From an uncultured Eubacterium sp. (GTDB lineage: Bacteria; Bacillota; Clostridia; Lachnospirales; Lachnospiraceae), in assembly GCA_934358495.1 (NCBI GenBank), contig CAKRKO010000023.1:1-31954 (forward strand): a DNA stretch of 31,954 bases, given 5' to 3'. A program made the position numbers and the translations under genes. Below are positions 22,426 to 29,998 of the stretch, one piece after another; position 1 is the stretch's first letter, and each line of letters starts with the position of its first letter. The notes beneath the pieces were generated by a model. The model searched no databases and was not told where the DNA came from. It worked only from the letters and a program-made list of their open reading frames with translations.

Positions 22426-24084
22426 ATGAGTAAGGCATGGTGGAAAAGCAGTGTGATTTATCAGATCTATCCAAGAAGTTTTGCGGATAGTAACGGAGAC
22501 GGTATCGGTGATCTGAACGGTATTACGGAACATCTGGATTATCTGAAGGAACTGGGTGTGGACGTGATCTGGCTGTCCCCGATTTATAAATCACCGAACG
22601 ATGATAATGGATATGATATTTCTGATTATCAGGATATCATGACTGATTTCGGAACAATGGAAGATTTTGACCGGATGATCACAGAGATGCATAAACGTGG
22701 TATCAAACTGGTGATGGATCTGGTAGTAAATCACAGTTCCGATGAGCACCGATGGTTCCTGGAAAGTAAAAAATCGAAAGATAATCCATACCGCGATTAT
22801 TATATCTGGAAAGAGCCGAAAGACGGCAAAGAGCCGACAAACTGGGGAGCATGCTTTGGTGGTTCCGCATGGCAGTTTGATGAGACTACCGGTATGTACT
22901 ATCTGCATTGTTTCTCCAAAAAACAGCCGGATCTTAATTGGGAGAACCCGGCAGTACGTGACGAAGTATTTCGCATGATGACCTGGTGGTGTGAAAAGGG
23001 AGTAGACGGATTCCGCATGGATGTTATCAGTATGATTTCCAAAGATCCTGCATATCCGGACGGAGAAATTAAGGATGGTCTGCATGGCGATATGTCTCCA
23101 TATGTATGTAACGGCCCCCATGTACATGAATATCTGCAGGAAATGAACAAACGTGTACTTTCCAGATTTGATCTGATCACTGTTGGCGAAACACCGGGTG
23201 TTACAACGGAAGAAGCAAAGAAATATGCGAATCTTGATGGAAGCGAACTGAATATGGTGTTCCAGTTTGAACATATGGGAACCACAGACGGCAAATATGG
23301 CAAATGGACAACCAGAAAACCGGAGATGAAAAAAGTGCGTGCTGTCATGAACAAATGGCAGACTGAACTGGAAGGAAAAGCATGGAACAGTCTGTATTGG
23401 GATAATCACGATCAGCCCCGTGCGGTATCCCGATTTGGTGATGACAGTCCGATGTACCGGGAAATATCTGCAAAGATGATCGCGACTTGTCTGCATATGT
23501 TAAAAGGATCTCCATATATTTATCAGGGAGAAGAAATAGGTATGACAAATGCATATTTCAAATCGATTAGTGATTACAGAGACATCGAATCGATCAATGC
23601 ATACAAAGAGTATACAGAAAGCGGGCTGATGACAGAAGAAGAAATGCTGAACTGTCTGAAGATGATCAGCCGTGACAATGCCAGAACACCAATGCAGTGG
23701 GATGACAGCACAAATGCAGGATTTACTACGGGAACACCCTGGATCAGTGTAAACAAAAATTATACACAGATTAATGCAAAAGCAGCACTGGAAGACAAGG
23801 ATAGTGTATTCTACTACTATCAGAAATTGATCCGGCTGCGTCATCAGTATGAAGTGATCGTGGAAGGAGTATTCCACGGACTGCTGGAAGATAATGATGA
23901 TATCTATGCATATGAGAGAACGCTTGGAACCGAAAAACTGGTAGTAGCATGCAACTTTACAAATAAGGAAGTCCCATGTGAACTGTTCGAAGGAAACGAA
24001 GGCGAAGAGTTGATCACAAACTACAAAAACCATGTGGCAGGAGCTTTGCAGCCATATGAGACAAGAGTGATTCTCTACAAATAA
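22426..24084 (+). CDS. malL: Oligo-1,6-glucosidase (GH13, subfamily 31 type)
   Basis: Cytoplasmic alpha-glucosidase, 552 residues, predicted to release glucose from isomaltose-type alpha-1,6 ends. AAGGAAGGA precedes ATG 22426, and the protein starts MSKAWWKSSVIYQIYPRSF as the family does. The GH13 regions are DLVVNHSS, QPDLNW, GFRMDVIS, TVGETPG and WDNHDQPR. Catalytic D199, E255 and D329 fall at the same numbers as in the Bacillus cereus enzyme. The residue after the nucleophile is V200, the known marker for alpha-1,6 preference (Thr gives alpha-1,4). Trehalose-6-phosphate hydrolases share this pattern and cannot be fully excluded, but no phosphotransferase gene is nearby. It is the last gene of the signalling cluster, suggesting that the cluster responds to oligosaccharide supply. 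No signal peptide. Confidence 0.92.
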   Translation: MSKAWWKSSVIYQIYPRSFADSNGDGIGDLNGITEHLDYLKELGVDVIWLSPIYKSPNDDNGYDISDYQDIMTDFGTMEDFDRMITEMHKRGIKLVMDLVVNHSSDEHRWFLESKKSKDNPYRDYYIWKEPKDGKEPTNWGACFGGSAWQFDETTGMYYLHCFSKKQPDLNWENPAVRDEVFRMMTWWCEKGVDGFRMDVISMISKDPAYPDGEIKDGLHGDMSPYVCNGPHVHEYLQEMNKRVLSRFDLITVGETPGVTTEEAKKYANLDGSELNMVFQFEHMGTTDGKYGKWTTRKPEMKKVRAVMNKWQTELEGKAWNSLYWDNHDQPRAVSRFGDDSPMYREISAKMIATCLHMLKGSPYIYQGEEIGMTNAYFKSISDYRDIESINAYKEYTESGLMTEEEMLNCLKMISRDNARTPMQWDDSTNAGFTTGTPWISVNKNYTQINAKAALEDKDSVFYYYQKLIRLRHQYEVIVEGVFHGLLEDNDDIYAYERTLGTEKLVVACNFTNKEVPCELFEGNEGEELITNYKNHVAGALQPYETRVILYK

Positions 24085-24152
24085 CAACGGCTTCAGAAAA
24101 AATATTGATTGACGCAGAAACAGTTAGTAAGTTAACTTTTATTCCCATAAAA

Positions 24153-24206
24153 ACAAAAAAATCAATAGTTTTAGGACTATAATCCCAAAACTATTGATTT
24201 TTTTGT
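24153..24206. terminator. Strong bidirectional terminator between convergent genes
   Basis: A 20 bp perfect stem (24153-24172 with 24187-24206) reads ATCAATAGTTTT / AAAACTATTGAT, flanked by A7 on the left and T7 on the right, around a 14 nt loop. It ends the glucosidase transcript on + and the acetyltransferase transcript on -. Confidence 0.95.
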
Positions 24207-24249
24207 TGCTCCGTCAATGTCAAAAACAATATGCTTATACTTCATGCTG

Positions 24250-24837
24250 CTAGCTTTCCCCGCCTGTATCAAAATAACGTATTACCCTGCATGGATTCCC
24301 TACTGCAACACAATTAGAAGGGATAGGGCGGGTAACTACGCTTCCAGCTCCTATCACGCTGTTTTCTCCTATAGTGACTCCGGGAAGAAGAATACAGCCG
24401 CCGCCAATCCAGACGTTGTTTCCTATCTCTATCGGACGTGCATAGGTTCTGAAAAATGTTGTCTGACGTTCCCTCCAATCCGGCACAAGCCTTTCCTGTG
24501 GCAATACAGGGTGCGAAGATGTATACATCTGCACATTTGACGCAATCAATACCCTGTCACCAATTCGGATTGTTTTGTTATCCACAAAGGTACAATTCAT
24601 ATTGATTATCACATCATTTCCCAAAAATATATTTTTTCCATAGTCACAATGAAAAGGCGTGTCGATTACCACGTTTTCTCCTATTCCACCCAACAGCTCC
24701 CGAAGAATGGAAGTGCGTTTTTCTATATCTCCATAATCAGAAAAATAATATTCCCTTGTTAATTCCCTTGTGCGGGCAATCTGCTTTAACGTATCGCTGT
24801 CTGCAGTTTCCAAAAAATCACTGGATTCGTAATACAC
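24250..24837 (-). CDS. Maltose/galactoside-type O-acetyltransferase (left-handed beta-helix)
   Basis: Acetyl-CoA-dependent sugar O-acetyltransferase of the Maa/LacA/NodL family, 195 residues, cytoplasmic, trimeric in known members. The N-terminal mac domain (about 1-50, ARTRELTREYYFS, then ILRELLG) is followed by hexapeptide repeats (IGDRVLIASNVQMY, IGNNVWIGGGCILLPGVTIG, IGAGSVVT) and the typical end AVGNPCRVIRYF. The catalytic His is H109 in YTSSHP. The start is GTG at 24837-24835 with AAGGAGG six bases upstream on the minus strand. It likely detoxifies or marks surplus sugars; the exact acceptor is unknown. It lies downstream of the AraC regulator on the same strand, separated by a remnant reading frame. 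Confidence 0.9.
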   Translation of the reverse strand: MYYESSDFLETADSDTLKQIARTRELTREYYFSDYGDIEKRTSILRELLGGIGENVVIDTPFHCDYGKNIFLGNDVIINMNCTFVDNKTIRIGDRVLIASNVQMYTSSHPVLPQERLVPDWRERQTTFFRTYARPIEIGNNVWIGGGCILLPGVTIGENSVIGAGSVVTRPIPSNCVAVGNPCRVIRYFDTGGES

Positions 24838-24848
24838 AATATCCCTCC

Positions 24849-25001
24849 TTAACGAAAACTGTTTTCCACAATACCCGGAAGCAGAGAATAGATAGAACAG
24901 CCAATCTGATTTTCAAACTGTTCTTTAATCTCTAAAATCTTTTTCCACCTGTCTATTGTCGCCGTGTGAATACCGTACCGATAGCCGTCTATCAGATGCC
25001 T
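24849..25001 (-). pseudogene. Start-less coding remnant, 3' end of an unidentified gene
   Basis: On the minus strand an open frame of about 50 codons has no ATG, GTG or TTG start. It runs from just after an in-frame stop to TAA at 24851-24849. The translation looks protein-like (IDRWKKILEIKEQFENQIG, then CSIYSLLPGIVENSFR). The stop lies directly before the ribosome site of the acetyltransferase, as in a tight operon. I read it as the tail of a gene whose front was deleted between here and the AraC gene. Family not recognised. Confidence 0.45.
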
Positions 25002-25046
25002 TTATTATAATGCAAAAGACATAGAAAAAATATTTCTTTTCCGCCA

Positions 25047-25958
25047 TTACCTATCACTATTCTGCCATTTTTTTCTATATTCTGTAGGTGAACAATGGGC
25101 ATATTCCCGAAAAACTTTTCCAAAATAACTGCTGCTCCCTAAACCACACTCATGACTGATAACAGTAACAGTTTCCTGCCCATTTGCCAACATCTGACAG
25201 GCAACTTGTAAACGGTAAGTTGTTATATACTCGACGGGGGTCATGTGCAGACAGTCATGGAACACTCTATAACATTCCCTTTCGCTTAAATATGCTGCCG
25301 CAGCAAGTTCCGGAATAGATATTTTTTCTCTGTAATGTTCATGAATGTATATCATCATCAGCTTTATTTTATCGTTGCTTTTGTTATGTTCCCCTTTCTT
25401 TTCACGCATAGAACGAGAAAGTTCAAAAAGCATGAGCCATATTTCCGTTAGGGCTTCCCGCAGTTTTATTTCATATCCAAATTCATCACTGGATAAACGA
25501 AATGAGTCCGCAAGCAGTTTCAAAATCCTTTCTTCTTCTGCATTGCCCGGAAAAAGCGGGATTACCTCAATCTGCGGGGCTGTTATGACAGGCGCAATAT
25601 ATTTTTGTTCAATCCTGCTTCCCTGTTCTCCGGCAAGTAAGGAAACATCGAAAATATGAAGTAGCTGTATATTCTTTTCTCTCTGCGATATTGCTTTTGT
25701 CATATGGAGTACATTGGGATTTATCATGCCGCCGCTTCCAGCCGGAAACAATATTTTTCCTCCTGGCGTATCATATTCAATGCTGCCGCTTTCCATATAA
25801 AAAAGTTCCACTGTCCTGTGCCAGTGCCACGGTACATAACACCCTATATATTTGTCAAGTTCTGCCCTCGAAGCGATATAGGGAAAATCTTTTTCAAAAC
25901 CGGGAAGCAATTCTTCCTTGCTTCCGGTATAAAATTCAATGCTATGGATATTTTTCAT
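25047..25958 (-). CDS. AraC-family transcriptional regulator with cupin sensor
   Basis: DNA-binding regulator of 303 residues. The N-terminal half is a cupin-like ligand pocket (CYVPWHWHRTVELFYMESGS, then PNVLHMTK). The C-terminal 100 residues hold the double helix-turn-helix of AraC/XylS proteins (ISIPELAAAAYLSERECYRVFHD and the second helix pair GLGSSSYFGKVFREYAHCSPTEYRK). AGGTGA precedes the ATG on the minus strand. Members often sense sugars or other small metabolites and control adjacent genes, here plausibly the O-acetyltransferase and whatever gene once lay between. It transcribes away from clpB. Confidence 0.92.
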   Translation of the reverse strand: MKNIHSIEFYTGSKEELLPGFEKDFPYIASRAELDKYIGCYVPWHWHRTVELFYMESGSIEYDTPGGKILFPAGSGGMINPNVLHMTKAISQREKNIQLLHIFDVSLLAGEQGSRIEQKYIAPVITAPQIEVIPLFPGNAEEERILKLLADSFRLSSDEFGYEIKLREALTEIWLMLFELSRSMREKKGEHNKSNDKIKLMMIYIHEHYREKISIPELAAAAYLSERECYRVFHDCLHMTPVEYITTYRLQVACQMLANGQETVTVISHECGLGSSSYFGKVFREYAHCSPTEYRKKWQNSDR

Positions 25959-26044
25959 GTCTGTTCACCTGTACATCTGAGATTTTGTATCTGTTTTATG
26001 GTTTAAATATACGGGAATCCATTTAAAATTTCCAGTTTATAATT

Positions 26045-26173
26045 TTAAAAGTTTTTTTTCCACTGTTTTTTAGGTTCATATTTTCCACAACCATCGTAAG
26101 TCTGAGACCAGTTAGCATTGTCATGGTAGTAAACGGAAGTGTCTGCTACTTCATTGCATTTTTCACAAAAATC
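26045..26173 (-). pseudogene. Start-less coding remnant with zinc-ribbon-like cysteines
   Basis: Minus-strand open frame of about 42 codons between two stops (TGA near 26173, TAA at 26047-26045) with no start codon. The translation is protein-like: DFCEKCNEVADTSVYY, then HDNANWSQTYDGCGKYEP and a basic tail. CxxC followed by a later CG suggests part of a metal-binding or DNA-binding protein. It sits in the gap between the AraC gene and the clpB promoter, a second scar at the other edge of the accessory patch. Family not recognised. Confidence 0.45.
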
Positions 26174-26181
26174 TCAAATAA

Positions 26182-26208
26182 TTAGCACTCAGGTGTTGAC
26201 TTGGCTAA
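26182..26208 (+). promoter_or_regulatory. CIRCE-like HrcA operator (one perfect half-site)
   Basis: TTAGCACTC at 26182-26190 equals the left half of CIRCE. After exactly 9 nt comes CTTGGCTAA (26200-26208), matching only 5 of 9 positions of the canonical right half GAGTGCTAA. It overlaps the clpB -35 box, where HrcA normally acts. The poor right half makes real HrcA control uncertain. Confidence 0.5.
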
Positions 26209-26224
26209 CAACATGTGGTATAAC
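26196..26224 (+). promoter_or_regulatory. Sigma-A promoter of clpB
   Basis: TTGACT at 26196-26201, a 17 nt spacer, TATAAC at 26219-26224. A small hairpin, TAACGC (26230-26235) with GCGTTA (26244-26249), falls at the predicted transcript 5' end and could stabilise the mRNA. Confidence 0.8.
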
Positions 26225-26284
26225 ATACTTAACGCAAAGAAAAGCGTTATACAACAAATAGAACAAAAGGTATGAAAATAGTAG

Positions 26285-26307
26285 AAACACCCGGAAAGGA
26301 GGGGTTT
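26285..26307 (+). promoter_or_regulatory. Hairpin enclosing the clpB ribosome binding site
   Basis: AAAC-A-CCC (26285-26292, one bulged A) can pair with GGGGTTT (26301-26307), placing GGAAAGGA of the Shine-Dalgarno in the loop and GGGG of it in the stem. The ATG is at 26310. A weak helix over the SD of a heat-shock gene is a candidate RNA thermometer, but this is inferred by eye only. Confidence 0.35.
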
Positions 26308-26309
26308 TT

Positions 26310-28892
26310 ATGAATATCCAGAAATTTACACAGAAATCTATGCAGGCAATCCAGGATTGCGAGAAATTAGCTTATGAATATGGTAATCAGGAAATCGAGC
26401 AGGAACATCTGTTGGTAGCCCTGATGCGTCAGGAAGATGGCCTGATCCCGATGCTGATTGAAAAGATGGAGATCAACAAACAGCATTTCATGAACAATGC
26501 GGAAGATCATCTGGCAAAGAGAGTGAAAGTGTCCGGCGGACAGGTTTATGTCGGTCAGCAGCTGAACAAAGTACTGATCAGTGCCGAGGACGAAGCAAAG
26601 CAGATGGGCGATGAGTATGTATCTGTAGAGCATTTGTTTTTGAGCATGATCCGTTATCCGAACCCGGCGATCAAAGAGATTTTCCGTGAATATGGAATCA
26701 CAAGAGAGAGATTCCTTCAGGTTTTATCCACCGTCCGTGGCAACCAGAGAGTTGTAAGTGACAATCCGGAAGCTACTTATGATACATTGGAAAAATATGG
26801 TTACGATATGGTAGAACGTGCAAGAGATCAGAAACTGGATCCGGTCATTGGCCGTGACAGTGAGATCCGAAACGTAGTCCGTATCCTTTCCAGAAAGACG
26901 AAAAACAACCCGGTTCTGATCGGTGAACCTGGTGTTGGTAAAACAGCTGTTGTTGAGGGACTGGCACAGCGTATCGTCCGCGGAGATGTTCCGGAAGGAT
27001 TAAAAGACAAGAAATTGTTTGCCCTTGATATGGGTGCTCTGGTTGCAGGAGCAAAATACAGAGGTGAGTTTGAGGAACGTCTGAAAGCTGTTTTGGACGA
27101 GGTAAAGAAGAGCGAAGGTAAGATCATTCTCTTTATCGATGAACTGCATACCATCGTTGGTGCAGGAAAGTCAGACGGCGCTATGGATGCCGGCAACATG
27201 TTAAAACCAATGCTGGCAAGAGGTGAATTGCATTGTATCGGTGCTACCACACTGGATGAGTACCGTGAATATATCGAAAAAGATGCTGCGCTGGAGCGTC
27301 GTTTCCAGCCGGTTATGGTAGACGAGCCGACGGTGGAAGATACTATTTCCATCCTGCGTGGTCTGAAAGAGCGTTATGAAGTATTCCATGGTGTAAAAAT
27401 TACAGATGGCGCTCTGGTTTCAGCAGCCGTATTATCTAACCGTTACATTTCCGACCGTTTCCTGCCGGATAAAGCCATCGACCTGGTGGACGAGGCCTGT
27501 GCACTGATCAAGACGGAGCTGGATTCCATGCCGACAGAGCTGGATGAGCTGAACCGTAAAGTAATGCAGCTGGAGATTGAAGAAACCGCTTTGAAGAAAG
27601 AAGAAGACAATCTGAGCAAAGAGCGTCTGGAGAATCTTCAGAAAGAACTGGCAGAGCTGCGCAGTGAGTTCCAGACAAAGAAAGCACAGTGGGACAACGA
27701 GAAGAAAGCGGTTGAGCGTGTACAGAAACTGCGTGAGGAACTGGAAGCACTGAACAAGGAAATCCAGACCGCACAGCAAAATTACAATCTGGAAAAGGCA
27801 GCAGAACTGCAGTATGGCAAGAAACCACAGCTGGAGAAAGAACTGGCGCACGAAGAAGAAATCGTGAAAAATAAAGATATGTCACTGGTGCATGAAAGTG
27901 TCAGCGAAGATGAGATCGCAAGAATCATTTCACGCTGGACAGGAATCCCGGTTGCAAAACTGACAGAGAGTGAACGTAACAAAACCTTACATCTGGACGA
28001 GGAACTGCACAAACGTGTCATCGGACAGGATGAGGGTGTCACAAAAGTTACCGAAGCAATCATTCGTTCCAAAGCAGGAATCAAAGATCCGAGCAAGCCA
28101 ATCGGTTCTTTCCTCTTCCTTGGACCTACCGGTGTCGGTAAAACAGAGCTGGCAAAAGCGTTGGCTGCAAGCCTGTTTGATGATGAATCCAACATGGTTC
28201 GACTTGATATGAGTGAATACATGGAGAAATACTCTGTATCCAGACTGATCGGAGCACCTCCAGGATATGTAGGATACGATGAAGGCGGTCAGCTGACCGA
28301 AGCTGTTCGTAGAAAACCATATTCCGTCGTTCTGTTTGATGAGGTAGAGAAAGCACATCCGGATGTCTTTAACGTATTGTTACAGGTTCTGGATGACGGT
28401 CGTATTACGGATTCCCAGGGTCGTACCGTAGATTTTAAAAATACCATCATCATTATGACCTCCAACCTTGGATCTGCGCATCTGCTGGAAGGTATTGATG
28501 AAAACGGTGATATCAATCCGGAAGCAGAAGAACTGGTTATGAACGAGCTGCGCGGCAACTTCAGACCGGAGTTCTTAAACCGTCTGGATGAGATCATTAT
28601 GTTTAAGCCGCTGACCAAGGATAACATCGGAAATATCATTCATCTGCTGATGAATCAGCTGAACAAACGTCTGGAAGACCGCGAGATTTCTGTAGAACTG
28701 ACACCGGCAGCAGAGAACTTTATCGTAGAGCATGGGTATGACCCGATCTACGGTGCAAGACCTCTGAAACGATTCCTGCAGAAACATGTGGAGACTTTAT
28801 CAGCAAAACTGATCCTTGCGGATGAAGTACATGCAAATGATGTCATCCTCATTGATGTGGATGGAGATCATCTGACTGCAAGGGTAAAATAG
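26310..28892 (+). CDS. clpB: ClpB protein disaggregase
   Basis: AAA+ chaperone of 860 residues that, with DnaK/DnaJ, pulls polypeptides out of aggregates as a cytoplasmic hexamer. The N domain covers 1-145 with two Clp-N repeats. NBD1 has Walker A GEPGVGKT at 205-212 and Walker B IILFIDELH at 272-280. A long coiled-coil middle domain at about 405-525, which distinguishes ClpB from ClpA/C, is present. NBD2 has Walker A GPTGVGKT at 605-612. No IGF-type ClpP-binding loop is visible, consistent with disaggregation rather than proteolysis. AAAGGAGGGG lies just upstream of ATG 26310. It is monocistronic, with its own promoter and a downstream terminator. Confidence 0.97.
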   Translation: MNIQKFTQKSMQAIQDCEKLAYEYGNQEIEQEHLLVALMRQEDGLIPMLIEKMEINKQHFMNNAEDHLAKRVKVSGGQVYVGQQLNKVLISAEDEAKQMGDEYVSVEHLFLSMIRYPNPAIKEIFREYGITRERFLQVLSTVRGNQRVVSDNPEATYDTLEKYGYDMVERARDQKLDPVIGRDSEIRNVVRILSRKTKNNPVLIGEPGVGKTAVVEGLAQRIVRGDVPEGLKDKKLFALDMGALVAGAKYRGEFEERLKAVLDEVKKSEGKIILFIDELHTIVGAGKSDGAMDAGNMLKPMLARGELHCIGATTLDEYREYIEKDAALERRFQPVMVDEPTVEDTISILRGLKERYEVFHGVKITDGALVSAAVLSNRYISDRFLPDKAIDLVDEACALIKTELDSMPTELDELNRKVMQLEIEETALKKEEDNLSKERLENLQKELAELRSEFQTKKAQWDNEKKAVERVQKLREELEALNKEIQTAQQNYNLEKAAELQYGKKPQLEKELAHEEEIVKNKDMSLVHESVSEDEIARIISRWTGIPVAKLTESERNKTLHLDEELHKRVIGQDEGVTKVTEAIIRSKAGIKDPSKPIGSFLFLGPTGVGKTELAKALAASLFDDESNMVRLDMSEYMEKYSVSRLIGAPPGYVGYDEGGQLTEAVRRKPYSVVLFDEVEKAHPDVFNVLLQVLDDGRITDSQGRTVDFKNTIIIMTSNLGSAHLLEGIDENGDINPEAEELVMNELRGNFRPEFLNRLDEIIMFKPLTKDNIGNIIHLLMNQLNKRLEDREISVELTPAAENFIVEHGYDPIYGARPLKRFLQKHVETLSAKLILADEVHANDVILIDVDGDHLTARVK

Positions 28893-28900
28893 TATAAGGA

Positions 28901-28956
28901 TTACAGTGTCAAAAGCACGGAGCAATCCGTGTAATCAAGATTTGAGTGTTTTGACA
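28901..28956 (+). other. Nested inverted repeats after clpB
   Basis: TGTCAAAA (28907-28914) pairs with TTTTGACA (28949-28956), enclosing CACGG-N6-CCGTG (28916-28931). Alternatively GATTA (28900-28904) can pair with TAATC (28931-28935), extending the inner stem. There is no T run, so it is not a classical terminator; it may protect the 3' end of the mRNA. Confidence 0.5.
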
Positions 28957-28971
28957 TCTAAATCAGATATA

Positions 28972-29021
28972 GAAAAAAGAGACTTCGCTTAGTAGCAATA
29001 ACCGGGCGAGTCTCTTTTTTC
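28972..29021. terminator. Bidirectional terminator between clpB and the GntR gene
   Basis: GAAAAAAGAGACT (28972-28984) pairs with AGTCTCTTTTTTC (29009-29021), with further CGC/GCG pairing inside. The T6 and A6 flanks allow termination of clpB on + and of the regulator on -. Confidence 0.9.
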
Positions 29022-29028
29022 AGATTTA

Positions 29029-29718
29029 TTATTTTTGGCTGAGCTGTATTCTTTTCCGGTTATAGACCAGATGAAGATACATGGCATCCTGGGCACGAAG
29101 CGGATCGTGGGATGCGATAGCATCAGCAATTTCGCGGTGCGTTTCTATGGTTTCCTCGTGCAGACTGCCACCGGTTGTTTCTACAAATAACGGAATAGAA
29201 CTGTTGATGACAGGAATCAACCTTGGAACTACTACATTTTTGCTGCTCATTGCTATGGCTGTATGCAGCTCGATATCCTTATATGTGTGATTTTCATGAT
29301 TTTTTAATAAGCGTTCAACTTCATCGCAAAGTGCGGTGATTTTTTTTATGTCATTTTCATCTGCATGTGTGGCTGCCATTGCTGCAATGGATGGTTCCAG
29401 AAGAAAACGAACTTCCAGCAGATCATTAATGAGCTTTTGCTTATTACCGATAAAAGTAAAGCCGAGGGGATCCTCAACCATTCCGGGAGAAGCGGCAATG
29501 TAGGTACCGGATCCCTGACGGATAGTAACGATATTTCTGGAAGCCAGAAGTTTCATTGCCTCGCGGATAGAACTTCTTCCGACATTCAGACGTTCAGAAA
29601 GAATTGTTTCATTCGGTAATTTATCTCCGGGCTGCAGGTTTTCTTCCAAAATAAGTGCGATGATATCTTCTGATATTTTTTGAGGAAGACTTTTTTCTTC
29701 AGATGGTAAATTCGTCAT
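29029..29718 (-). CDS. FadR-subfamily GntR transcriptional regulator
   Basis: DNA-binding repressor or activator of 229 residues. The winged helix lies at about 10-78 (LQPGDKLPNETILSERLNVG, RSSIREAMKLLASRNIV, QGSGTYI), the classic GntR signature. The C-terminal FCD effector domain (about 95-220: LLEVRFLLEPSIAAMAA, DIELHTAIAMSS, THREIADAIASHDPLRAQDAM) binds small carboxylates, often with a metal held by the conserved Asp/His set. GGAG lies 8 bases before the ATG on the minus strand. It is divergent from the GntP permease operon and is the obvious candidate for its regulator; sugar acids are the likely effectors. Confidence 0.93.
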   Translation of the reverse strand: MTNLPSEEKSLPQKISEDIIALILEENLQPGDKLPNETILSERLNVGRSSIREAMKLLASRNIVTIRQGSGTYIAASPGMVEDPLGFTFIGNKQKLINDLLEVRFLLEPSIAAMAATHADENDIKKITALCDEVERLLKNHENHTYKDIELHTAIAMSSKNVVVPRLIPVINSSIPLFVETTGGSLHEETIETHREIADAIASHDPLRAQDAMYLHLVYNRKRIQLSQK

Positions 29719-29760
29719 ATGATTTACTCCATTTCTTATTTCTTATAATTCTTGCTTTTT

Positions 29761-29789
29761 ATGATAATGTCTTTTAAAACCAAAGTCAA
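29761..29789 (-). promoter_or_regulatory. Promoter of the GntR regulator gene
   Basis: On the minus strand, TTGACT (29789-29784), a 17 nt spacer and TATCAT (29766-29761) lie about 45 bases before the regulator start. Confidence 0.65.
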
Positions 29790-29840
29790 AATGTTGATAT
29801 GCACAAAAATACACAGAATATTTTGGGTAAAATTCCAGTA

Positions 29841-29869
29841 TTGCATTTTTGGATGAGTGAATATATGAT
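29841..29869 (+). promoter_or_regulatory. Promoter of the GntP sugar-acid operon
   Basis: TTGCAT at 29841-29846, a 17 nt spacer, TATGAT at 29864-29869. The predicted start near 29876 falls inside the first CATCAGATGAAT element. Confidence 0.6.
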
Positions 29870-29874
29870 AAATA

Positions 29875-29980
29875 CATCAGATGAATTACAATAAAAAACG
29901 GTTTAAAATCCAAAAAATGAATGAAAAAGCAAAAATAGGTCAGATGAATTTGCGGTGAACGCGAAAAACATCAGATGAAT
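29875..29980 (+). promoter_or_regulatory. Three CATCAGATGAAT-like repeats, candidate GntR operators
   Basis: CATCAGATGAAT occurs exactly at 29875-29886 and 29969-29980, with a near copy GGTCAGATGAAT at about 29938-29949. The core CATC-A-GATG is an inverted repeat. The first copy sits at the predicted transcription start and the last just before the ribosome site. This placement fits operators of the divergent FadR-type regulator. Confidence 0.6.
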
Positions 29981-29998
29981 CAAGGAGGTAAAAGCGAA

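Noticed and set aside
22591..23496. Minus-strand frame of 301 codons opposite the glucosidase
   Set aside because: It is antisense to the catalytic domain, has no ribosome site and an implausible composition.
22426..24084. Trehalose-6-phosphate hydrolase (TreC)
   Set aside because: The DV after the nucleophile fits both, but there is no trehalose PTS or TreR nearby and the catalytic numbering matches oligo-1,6-glucosidase exactly; kept as an alternative only.
24217..24540. Plus-strand frame over the acetyltransferase
   Set aside because: It overlaps a well-supported minus-strand gene and begins just after the terminator stem without a ribosome site.
28901..28956. Rho-independent terminator of clpB
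   Set aside because: The stems are good but no T run follows; the hairpin at 28972-29021 is a much better terminator.
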